From Cyclobacteriaceae bacterium (GTDB taxonomy: Bacteria > Bacteroidota > Bacteroidia > Cytophagales > Cyclobacteriaceae): 14,178 bases of DNA. Under the pieces are notes generated by a model. That model worked only from the letters and a program-made list of their open reading frames with translations, ran no database searches and was not told where the DNA came from. Shown one piece after another: positions 1 through 6,042 of this stretch. The position numbers and the translations under genes were made by a program. Every line of letters begins with the position of its first letter. The stretch's first letter is position 1. The stretch lies in NCBI GenBank assembly GCA_030589835.1, contig JAUUZS010000035.1, forward strand, positions 1 through 14,178, read 5' to 3'.

Positions 1-2
1 CA

Positions 3-377
3 TTTGTATCGATCGCCCAAAAATACGAATATCCAAATCAGTATGCCAAGATCTGTTCGTCGCCAGCAGATTCTAAGGTGATTGAAAGGAAACATTTCTT
101 TCATTTCAAGTAAGCAGAGACTTTTTAACCTGAGTTCGACTATAAAAGGATTCCAATGGGACATGAAGTTTTATTTCGGAAATTTTATACGTTCCCGTTT
201 CTGATGCCTAATTAAAGAATATTACCAATACAAGACTGGCGACCTAGTTATAATTTACCTATGCTGGATGCCGACAAGAAGTATCACATGAGATTGAAAC
301 ATCCTGAAGCAACCACAAGGATTGAATTTGATGTGCTCGATGATAAAATCCTTCTAGAGTCATATGTTGAATGCTGA
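3..377 (+). pseudogene. Decayed protein-coding gene, 3' part, family not recognised
   Basis: One reading frame stays coding-like from the left edge to a final TGA at 375-377 but is broken by three TAA stops at 111-113, 135-137 and 213-215. Each stop is one substitution from AAA, CAA or GAA, and no frameshift is needed to join the pieces. The segments read like a normal soluble protein: an early part beginning FVSIAQKYEYPNQYAK, a middle part with PEFDYKRIPMGHEVLF, and a 53-codon last part with RPSYNLPMLDADKKYHMRL and IEFDVLDDKILLESYVEC. The 5' end lies outside the window. I do not recognise the family. The simplest reading is a gene inactivated by point mutations whose frame has not yet drifted. 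The alternative is a chance open frame, which the 53-codon last segment makes less likely but does not exclude. Confidence 0.45.
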
Positions 378-620
378 CATGCACATTTTTAAGCATTAAT
401 TCTGTCTACTTCAAAATTCAGGCTTATCATGCTTAGTGCTGACCTAAAATTAAATAGTCAGAAAAATTAAGTTTTATGCTTACAATTTCGTTATAGGAGC
501 ATATTAATACTATTGGATTTGGATTTATTGGTTATTTAATGAAATTTAAATTTTAAAACCAATTGAATTATTTATAAATTAAGATTACTTTTCAAGCGAA
601 ATATTGAATTTTGAGATATT
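378..620. other. AT-rich intergenic region
   Basis: No reading frame of coding character is visible on either strand. The stretch is strongly AT-rich, becoming more so towards the hydrolase gene, and ends with the candidate promoter listed separately. A weak stem (AATGCT 370-375 with AGCATT 392-397) lies at the end of the decayed gene and could be a relic of its terminator, but it has a 16-base loop and no T-tract. Confidence 0.5.
563..593 (+). promoter_or_regulatory. Candidate Bacteroidota-type promoter for the hydrolase-CBS-nadK operon
   Basis: TTG at 563-565 is followed after 20 bases by TACTTTTC at 586-593, a 7-of-8 match to the Bacteroidota -7 element TAnnTTTG at about the usual distance from the -33 TTG. 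Transcription would start near base 600, leaving a leader of about 20 bases before the ATG at 621. The call rests on pattern matching in AT-rich DNA, where such matches also occur by chance. Confidence 0.35.
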
Positions 621-1388
621 ATGCCATTTGAAGTTAAGGAAGTAGGGAATTATAAATACATCGAAGAAGGTTCAGGGCCAAACCTTGTGTTTCTTCATGG
701 ACTATTTGGGGCATTAAGTAACTGGGATTCAGTGGTTGACGAATTTAAAGACAAATTCAGAGTCATCATTCCAATGCTTCCCATTTATGATTTACCCTTC
801 AGAAAGGTTGGGCTCGATGCCCTGGTAGATTATTTGGAGGGTTTTGTGGATCTTAAAAAGCTGGATAACATCAGCCTGATGGGTAACTCACTTGGTGGAC
901 ATGTGGGATTGATCTATACCTTAAGAAGACAGGAAACGGTTAACAAATTAATACTAACAGGTAGTTCCGGTCTTTTTGAAAATGCGATGGGAGGATCATT
1001 TCCAAAGCGGGGAAGTTATGAATATGTAAAAGAGCGTGCTGAATACACATTTTACGACCCCAAAAGTATTTCTGAAGAATATATCCAGGAAGTTTTTGAA
1101 ACGACAAAAAGCATTCCGAAATGCCTCAACATCGTGGCTATTGCAAAATCGGCACAAAGGCATAATATGGCAAGCGAGATTCCTAAAATAAAAGTCCCTA
1201 CGTTGTTGATTTGGGGCTTGAATGATACGATTACCCCACCCAGGGTAGCACATGACTTTAATCGCCTGATTCCAAATTCATCCTTGAAATTTATCGATAA
1301 ATGCTGCCATGCCCCGATGATGGAGCAACCCGATAAATTTAATGAAATACTTGGCGATTTTTTATTTAATGAATATGTCACGGCATGA
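621..1388 (+). CDS. Alpha/beta-fold hydrolase
   Basis: Probable cytoplasmic serine hydrolase of the alpha/beta-hydrolase superfamily; substrate unknown. The 255-residue protein has the family's parts in order: an oxyanion-hole HGLFG at 26-30, the nucleophile elbow GNSLGG at 88-93 with Ser90, the acid Asp202 in GLNDTITPP, and His230 in the CCHAPMMEQP segment near the C-terminus, which resembles the GHxPxxExP ending of esterases and C-C bond hydrolases. No signal peptide is present. The length is normal for a single-domain member with a short cap. It is the first gene of a compact cluster and its TGA overlaps the ATG of the CBS gene (ATGA), so the two are probably translationally coupled. In related genomes a hydrolase of this type is commonly found beside the CBS gene and nadK. 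Whether it works on a metabolite linked to NAD(P) or to the envelope cannot be told from the sequence. Confidence 0.9.
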   Translation: MPFEVKEVGNYKYIEEGSGPNLVFLHGLFGALSNWDSVVDEFKDKFRVIIPMLPIYDLPFRKVGLDALVDYLEGFVDLKKLDNISLMGNSLGGHVGLIYTLRRQETVNKLILTGSSGLFENAMGGSFPKRGSYEYVKERAEYTFYDPKSISEEYIQEVFETTKSIPKCLNIVAIAKSAQRHNMASEIPKIKVPTLLIWGLNDTITPPRVAHDFNRLIPNSSLKFIDKCCHAPMMEQPDKFNEILGDFLFNEYVTA

Positions 1389-2050
1389 TAGCTGAAGAAC
1401 TTATAAATCAGATGATACCCGCTCTGAAGCCAACAGATACTGCCGAAAAAGCTATTCTATGGATGGAAGAGCTGAAAACCAATCAACTTCCCGTGATTGA
1501 AAACAGGATCTTCAAAGGCTTGATTTCTGAAGATATAATTCTTGAGAGCAATGACCTTGATCGGAAAATTGGCGATTACATGCTAAGTTCAGAAAATTGT
1601 TATGTCAATGAAGATCAACACCTTTTTGATATTATCAGACTGGCGCAGGAATGTGATTCGGAGTTGGTGGCCATATTGAGTAATGATGGTCAGTTCATGG
1701 GCGTTTCCAGGCATGAAGATACCATGAAGGCCTTTTCAAATACCCTGGCAGTGCAGGCACAGGGGGGAATCCTCGTTCTGGAAATGAGGTATTTGGATTA
1801 CTCGATGGCAGAAATCAGCCGATTGATCGAATCTGATGATGCCAAAATATTGGGCTCTTATCTAAGCCAAAATCATAAAGACTCAGAATTCGTGTATGTA
1901 ACACTTAAATTGAATAAGGAGGATTTAACCAGCGTTGTGGCTACATTGGAAAGATTTGACTATAAAATCATAGCAAAATTCCATGAAAGCAATAATGTTG
2001 AAACTGAGCGGGAAAGATTAGATAACCTGCTAAATTTCCTAAACATATAA
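1385..2050 (+). CDS. CBS-domain protein with possible ACT-like C-terminal domain
   Basis: A 221-residue cytoplasmic protein. Residues about 5-55 and 65-120 form a tandem CBS pair (Bateman module), a fold that generally binds adenine nucleotides; the segments QLPVIENRIFKGLISEDII and ELVAILSNDGQFMGVSRHE have the typical beta-turn-beta-helix pattern. Residues about 127-200 (GGILVLEM, then DDAKILGSYL, then FVYVTLKLN) have a beta-alpha-beta arrangement suggestive of an ACT-like regulatory domain. No catalytic domain is seen, so a sensing or regulatory role is likely. The start overlaps the hydrolase stop by 4 bases and nadK begins 52 bases downstream. Linkage to nadK suggests, as inference only, that it senses an adenylate or NAD(P) state and influences NAD kinase or the hydrolase. 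The CBS call is firm; the ACT-like call is tentative. Confidence 0.85.
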   Translation: MIAEELINQMIPALKPTDTAEKAILWMEELKTNQLPVIENRIFKGLISEDIILESNDLDRKIGDYMLSSENCYVNEDQHLFDIIRLAQECDSELVAILSNDGQFMGVSRHEDTMKAFSNTLAVQAQGGILVLEMRYLDYSMAEISRLIESDDAKILGSYLSQNHKDSEFVYVTLKLNKEDLTSVVATLERFDYKIIAKFHESNNVETERERLDNLLNFLNI

Positions 2051-2102
2051 TCCCTTTCAAAATCAATTCCTTAAATGTAAACCAAATTTTTTCACGCTGA
2101 AG

Positions 2103-2978
2103 ATGAAAATAGCCGTCCATGGAAATGTATTTGCAAAAAATACTCTCCCCGTCATTGAGTATACCATAGCGCTTTTGAAAAGGAAGAAATATGAATTTTA
2201 TCTTTCTAATTCATTTTATGATCAGGCGCAGGAAAATAAAGTCAACCTGGAAGATTGTGGCATTTATAGTCCGGGATCAGATTTAGGAAACTATGACTTC
2301 ATCATGAGTATTGGCGGTGACGGCACCTTACTGGAAACCGTAACGCATGTTGGCAAATCAGAAATACCGATTCTTGGCCTAAATACAGGTCGGCTAGGTT
2401 TTTTGGCGACGACCAATAAAGAGATGATTTCTGAAGCCCTGGAAATCATAGAAAAAAGTGAGTTTGATATCGACTCAAGAATGCTGCTCAAAGTCGAATC
2501 TTCCGATCCACTATTTGATGAATTGAATTACGGATTAAATGAAGTGACGGTATTAAAACAGGATACGTCTTCCATGATTACAGTACATAGCTACATCAAC
2601 GATGAATTTCAAAATTCGTATTGGGCAGATGGCTTGATCATTGCCACACCGACAGGGTCAACCGGATACTCGCTGAGCTGCGGCGGGCCGGTGGTGATGC
2701 CTCATTCCAATAATATGATCCTGACGCCGGTAAGCCCGCACAATTTGAATGTGAGACCACTGATCGTTTCTGATTCCTCCACCATCTCCCTGGAAGTAGA
2801 AAGCAGGAGCGGTTATTTTATGGTTTCTTTAGATTCAAGGTCAAGAATCATAAAATCTGGTTTGAAATTTGAAATCGGAAAAGAAGACTTCGCAGCAAAG
2901 CTTATAAAATTTGATGGCTATAGTTTCGTTAATACCTTGCGAAAAAAATTAAATTGGGGCCTTGATGTCAGAAATTGA
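2103..2978 (+). CDS. nadK: NAD kinase
   Basis: Phosphorylates NAD to NADP in the cytoplasm with ATP or polyphosphate, the only route to NADP in most bacteria. All family signatures are visible in the 291-residue protein: the GGDGTLL motif at 71-77 in the nucleotide-binding domain, LGLNTGRLGFLA at 91-102, the conserved NE pair at 146-147, DGL at 176-178, the TPTGSTGYSLS motif at 182-192, and SPH with the following RP at 211-219. The length is normal. The ATG at 2103 is preceded by a short AT-rich spacer without a strong ribosome-binding site, as is usual in this phylum. The next gene starts 9 bases after the stop, supporting one transcript with the downstream outer-membrane protein. Confidence 0.97.
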   Translation: MKIAVHGNVFAKNTLPVIEYTIALLKRKKYEFYLSNSFYDQAQENKVNLEDCGIYSPGSDLGNYDFIMSIGGDGTLLETVTHVGKSEIPILGLNTGRLGFLATTNKEMISEALEIIEKSEFDIDSRMLLKVESSDPLFDELNYGLNEVTVLKQDTSSMITVHSYINDEFQNSYWADGLIIATPTGSTGYSLSCGGPVVMPHSNNMILTPVSPHNLNVRPLIVSDSSTISLEVESRSGYFMVSLDSRSRIIKSGLKFEIGKEDFAAKLIKFDGYSFVNTLRKKLNWGLDVRN

Positions 2979-2987
2979 ACCTTGTTC

Positions 2988-4058
2988 ATGCCAATAAAAC
3001 CATCTACATATCTCTTCATATTGCTATTCCTGATGCCACTGGTGGTGGTTGGTCAAAACAAAAAATCAAAAAAGGAAGGCTTTAATGCCCGAATGGAAAA
3101 ATTCAGGGTGAAGAAAAAAGATTTCAAAAAATACCGATACATGGCTTTTGGTGGAGGAGTTAATTTTCTGGGCTATTTTGGTGACCTGACCCCTGCCGAC
3201 AATTTCCTTAGTACAGAACTTAGTCAGGTCAAGCCGGGAATTAGTGCGTTCATGGTATATCGCTATGGCCCACGAATGAGCCTGAAGGGAGAATTGCTCT
3301 ATGGAAGGCTCACGGGCGATGATTTTACCTCAGCAGATCCTAATGATCCGCAGGCAGTAAACAGATATATCCGCAACTTGAGCTTTAGAAATGATATACT
3401 GGATTTTTCTGTGATGTCCCAGCTATCGATTTTTAAAAATTACCTTGACTTCAGGCAACGTAAAGCATTTAATATTTATTTCAGTGGAGGAGTTAGTATT
3501 TTTTACCACAACCCTAAAGGAAAGGTTCCGGATTTCAAAATCAGTGGCGAGCGGTATCCGAATTCAGGAGAGTGGGTAGCTTTGAGGCCCCTGGGGACTG
3601 AAGGACAAAATAGCGGGCATTACGAAAATAAGCCCTATAGTAGCCTTCAATTTTCGATTCCCTTTGGTGGCGGATTCAATATTTTATTAAGCGAGCGCCT
3701 GGATTTTACATTTGAAGTAAATTATAGAATACTTCTTACAGATTATATCGATGATGTGAGTGGAACCTATGTTGATTTAGGTGCGCTGGAAAGTGATATG
3801 GCGAAATCAATGTCGGATCGTTCGCAAGAAGAATATGCTGTGATGGACAATGCAGAACGAGATGAGGAACTGATACTGGCAAACACGGAGCCTTTTAGTT
3901 ACCCGTCAAAGTACGACAACAATAGATATCATGTTTACAAAGGATTTGGAGAGGATATAAACGGGGCTATCAGAGGAGGACCAGGCAATGATACCTACAT
4001 CGTAACCAGTTTTAAGGTTTCTTACATTTTGAACAAATCAAAACATATTGAGAATTAG
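2988..4058 (+). CDS. DUF6089-family outer-membrane beta-barrel protein (first copy)
   Basis: Predicted outer-membrane protein of 356 residues with unknown role. The N-terminus (MPIKPSTYLF, then a hydrophobic core to about residue 21) is a signal peptide with likely cleavage between Gly22 and Gln23. A very basic stretch of about 28 residues follows (NKKSKKEG to KKKDFKKYR), unusual just after a cleavage site. The barrel begins at the GGGVNFLGYFGDLTP segment near 55-69, and IPFGGGF at 224-230 is shared with the second copy. Residues about 265-300 form an acidic loop (ALESDMAKSM, then EEYAVMDNAERDEEL) absent from the shorter paralogue. I chose the ATG at 2988; a TTG at 2982 would add two residues only. 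The gene lies 9 bases behind nadK. DUF6089 proteins next to uppS and bamA are recurrent in Bacteroidota, so a role in envelope assembly is a reasonable inference. Confidence 0.8.
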   Translation: MPIKPSTYLFILLFLMPLVVVGQNKKSKKEGFNARMEKFRVKKKDFKKYRYMAFGGGVNFLGYFGDLTPADNFLSTELSQVKPGISAFMVYRYGPRMSLKGELLYGRLTGDDFTSADPNDPQAVNRYIRNLSFRNDILDFSVMSQLSIFKNYLDFRQRKAFNIYFSGGVSIFYHNPKGKVPDFKISGERYPNSGEWVALRPLGTEGQNSGHYENKPYSSLQFSIPFGGGFNILLSERLDFTFEVNYRILLTDYIDDVSGTYVDLGALESDMAKSMSDRSQEEYAVMDNAERDEELILANTEPFSYPSKYDNNRYHVYKGFGEDINGAIRGGPGNDTYIVTSFKVSYILNKSKHIEN

Positions 4059-4065
4059 CTTGTAT

Positions 4066-4249
4066 AGTATAGAGCCTGTCTATAAACTCCAAATCACAAA
4101 AGGCAAAACGCAAATAAATTCCAATATTGAAAATTTCAATCTTATAAACGTTTGATTATTAATTGATTGGTTTTTGGAGATTATTTGTTATTTGAAAATT
4201 GTTATTTGTGATTTTGTAGAATAGTGACATTATGGACAGACTCTAGTAT
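4066..4249. mobile_element. MITE-like element with terminal inverted repeats and target duplication
   Basis: A 174-bp AT-rich element occupies 4071-4244. Its ends, AGAGCCTGTCTATAA at 4071-4085 and TTATGGACAGACTCT at 4230-4244, are inverted repeats matching at 13 of 15 positions. Both are flanked by the direct repeat AGTAT (4066-4070 and 4245-4249), as expected of a target-site duplication; the repeat can be extended to TAGTATAG, so the exact length is uncertain. The arms are also loosely complementary inside (for example AAATCACAAA near the left end against TTTGTGATTTT near the right), so the whole unit could fold into a long imperfect hairpin. No transposase is encoded, so it would depend on an enzyme supplied elsewhere. 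Confidence 0.65.
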
Positions 4250-4251
4250 AG

Positions 4252-4497
4252 TCTATGCGTTGTAGCGCCTACCCCGGATCTACTATCGAAGGGTGTTCGA
4301 TACCGGTAGCGTCCTTTATGATGTTGTTCAGTCGGAGAACCCTTGCCTGATTGCTAGAATGGGGCTTAAGCTGAGAGCCGGTTGGGTCTAGGGTGTAAAA
4401 TCGAACTATATTGAAATCCCTAAGCGGATTTGGGGGCGAAAGGATTAGTATCACAAAGCCTTTAAAGGCAAAAAGGCACCGCCTATAAAAATTATTA
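4252..4497. other. GC-rich structured non-coding patch of unknown nature
   Basis: Between the MITE-like element and the second DUF6089 gene lies a stretch unlike its surroundings: 90 of the 180 bases from 4261 to 4440 are G or C by hand count, while the adjoining MITE is strongly AT-rich. It contains a hairpin of TATCGAA (4284-4290) with TTCGATA (4296-4302), extended by CTAC with GTAG; a perfect 6-bp hairpin AAATCC (4414-4419) with GGATTT (4426-4431); and the 12-base palindrome GCCTTTAAAGGC at 4458-4469. The only longer frame, 4269-4454 on the minus strand (61 codons, GTG start), matches nothing I know. It may be a structured RNA, or degraded foreign DNA. I cannot assign it to a known RNA class. 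Confidence 0.4.
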
Positions 4498-4505
4498 TAT
4501 CTTTA
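4498..4505 (+). promoter_or_regulatory. Candidate -7 element upstream of the second DUF6089 gene
   Basis: TATCTTTA matches the Bacteroidota -7 consensus TAnnTTTG at 7 of 8 positions and lies 13 bases before the ATG at 4519. No good TTG -33 element is present at the expected distance, so this is weak. A promoter here would make sense, because the 460-base spacer separates this gene from the upstream operon. Confidence 0.25.
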
Positions 4506-4518
4506 CAGAATTATTAAC

Positions 4519-5226
4519 ATGACGTATCGTTTCATATATGTTAAAAAAATAAAATTGAGAATTTTTAATTTAGTATTGTTATTAACCATTTCAAACCTTT
4601 CGGTTGCTCAGTTTTCTGAATTTGGAGCAGGTGTTGGCGGATTCAATTATGCCGGCGACCTGATGCGTGGATACCCTGTAACGAATGTAAAGCCAGGCAT
4701 TATAGGGTATTATAAAATGAATCTCGACAATATATTTAGTATCCGGGCAAGTATAGGAGGTGGTTTGATTAGCGGCAGCGATACGAACCCGATCGATGGA
4801 TTTGCATCGAATCGGCAAGCATCCTTCCAATCTACTATCGTGGAAGCTTCCGGAATGCTGGAATATAATTTTCTCGATTTTAAATCAGACCCTAAGAGGA
4901 TTAGATGGTCACCCTACATGCTGGTAGGAATAAGCGGATTTACTTTTATTGGAGGGAACCAGAACCTTGAGGGGAACAGCAGGATTCAACTTGCGATTCC
5001 TTTTGGCGGAGGGTTTAAGTATTTAGTAAATCAAAACATTACCTTAAATTTAGAAATAGGTGTTCGAAAATTATTTTTTGATCATTTGGATGGATATTCT
5101 GATGGCGACATTACCAATAAAAACTATCAGTATGGCAACAAATATGATAAGGATTGGTACAATTTTGTTGGTCTATCGGTCAGCTATTTGCTATGGAAAA
5201 TCCCTTGTGCATATGACTTTTATTAA
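4519..5226 (+). CDS. DUF6089-family outer-membrane beta-barrel protein (second copy)
   Basis: A 235-residue predicted outer-membrane protein, shorter paralogue of the gene at 2988. A basic N-terminus (MTYRFIYVKKIKLR) leads into a hydrophobic core and likely cleavage after SVA, between Ala30 and Gln31. The mature part starts with the family's FGAGVGGFNYAGDL segment at 35-48 and contains IPFGGGFKYLV at 160-170, matching the same motif in the first copy. Alternating hydrophobic strands with turns (MLEYNFLDF, SPYMLVGISGF, ITLNLEIGVRKLF, VGLSVSYLL) fit a beta-barrel of about eight strands. The last strand is followed by KIPCAYDFY, so the barrel does not end in the usual terminal aromatic strand but in a short tail with one Cys. 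It lacks the basic linker and acidic loop of its paralogue. UppS follows after 81 bases. Function unknown; envelope-linked by context. Confidence 0.8.
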   Translation: MTYRFIYVKKIKLRIFNLVLLLTISNLSVAQFSEFGAGVGGFNYAGDLMRGYPVTNVKPGIIGYYKMNLDNIFSIRASIGGGLISGSDTNPIDGFASNRQASFQSTIVEASGMLEYNFLDFKSDPKRIRWSPYMLVGISGFTFIGGNQNLEGNSRIQLAIPFGGGFKYLVNQNITLNLEIGVRKLFFDHLDGYSDGDITNKNYQYGNKYDKDWYNFVGLSVSYLLWKIPCAYDFY

Positions 5227-5230
5227 AGTG

Positions 5231-5275
5231 TTGTAAATAAAACCTTTACAATAAGAAAAAAAACCACCAACTTTG
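5231..5275 (+). promoter_or_regulatory. Stem-loop and candidate -7 element upstream of uppS
   Basis: TTGTAAA (5231-5237) and TTTACAA (5245-5251) form a perfect but AT-only-plus-one-GC stem with a 7-base loop just after the DUF6089 stop. No T-tract follows on the plus strand, so it is at best a weak terminator or a processing site. CAACTTTG at 5268-5275 matches TAnnTTTG at 7 of 8 positions and lies 32 bases before the uppS ATG. No TTG occurs at the usual distance upstream. Confidence 0.25.
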
Positions 5276-5307
5276 CATTCCATTTTTAAAGCCTTGACTT
5301 TTATTAA

Positions 5308-6042
5308 ATGAAGAGTCTTATTGATTTAAACAATTTGCCAGAACATATTGCCGTTATTATGGACGGAAACGGCCGTTGGGCAAAGAAGCAGGGCGCCCGT
5401 AGGATTTTTGGGCATAGAAATGCTGTTGAGGCAATTCGAGAGACAACAGAGTCTTGTGCCGAACTGGGCATAAAGCATCTGACGTTATATGCTTTTTCCA
5501 CAGAAAATTGGAACAGGCCCAAAATTGAAGTGAAAGGGCTGATGGAGCTACTTGTTTCTACGATCAAGAAGGAAACAACGACTCTCACTAAAAACAATGT
5601 AAGGCTAACCTCTATAGGGGATATTGCTGCTTTACCAAAAAATTGTCAGCAGGAACTTCAGGAGAGTATTGAGCTGACAAAGAACAATGATGGCTTAAAT
5701 TTAATTTTGGCACTTAGCTATAGCGGACGGTGGGAAATACTAAATGCGGTAAAAGATTTGTTAAAAGATGTTAAAAAAAACGCAATTGGTCTTGACGATA
5801 TCAATAATGAAGTATTTTCCGATTATCTTTGTACTAAAAACATCCCTGATCCGGAGCTTTTAATACGAACGAGTGGTGAAATGAGGATAAGCAATTTTCT
5901 TTTATGGCAAATTGCTTATACTGAAATATATATAACTGATATTTTGTGGCCCGACTTTAGAAAGGAACATTTGTATGAAGCGATTGTGGCTTATCAAAAA
6001 AGAGAAAGAAGATTTGGAAAAGTTGTCGAAAGTAAAAAATAG
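5308..6042 (+). CDS. uppS: Isoprenyl transferase (undecaprenyl diphosphate synthase type)
   Basis: Cis-prenyltransferase that extends farnesyl diphosphate with isopentenyl diphosphate to the C55 lipid carrier used for peptidoglycan, lipopolysaccharide and other surface glycans; a cytosolic enzyme at the membrane face. The 244-residue protein carries the defining motifs: IMDGNGRWAKKQG at 17-29 with the Mg-binding Asp19, the FSTENWNRP segment at 63-71, the RTSGEMRISNFLLWQ motif at 187-201, and AYTEIYITDILWPDF at 203-217. Arg, Ser and Glu residues that bind the diphosphate are in place. Its length is normal. The last 68 bases overlap the start of bamA if the upstream ATG of that gene is used, so the two genes are closely coupled. 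Linking the lipid-carrier enzyme with outer-membrane assembly genes is a widespread bacterial arrangement. Confidence 0.97.
   Translation: MKSLIDLNNLPEHIAVIMDGNGRWAKKQGARRIFGHRNAVEAIRETTESCAELGIKHLTLYAFSTENWNRPKIEVKGLMELLVSTIKKETTTLTKNNVRLTSIGDIAALPKNCQQELQESIELTKNNDGLNLILALSYSGRWEILNAVKDLLKDVKKNAIGLDDINNEVFSDYLCTKNIPDPELLIRTSGEMRISNFLLWQIAYTEIYITDILWPDFRKEHLYEAIVAYQKRERRFGKVVESKK

Noticed and set aside
1052..1381. Minus-strand frames opposite the hydrolase gene
   Set aside because: The plus-strand gene has a full catalytic triad and family motifs; the opposite frames resemble no protein.
4071..4244. Possibility that the AT-rich foldback is a simple transcription terminator
   Set aside because: Matching 15-bp ends flanked by a direct repeat and a length of 174 bp fit a transposable unit much better than a terminator.
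4269..4454. Minus-strand frame of 61 codons in the GC-rich patch
   Set aside because: GTG start, no recognisable family, no promoter or terminator, and the region has RNA-like stems; treated as part of the unexplained non-coding patch.
5304..5597. Minus-strand frame opposite uppS
   Set aside because: Overlaps the invariant uppS motifs on the other strand and has no family features.
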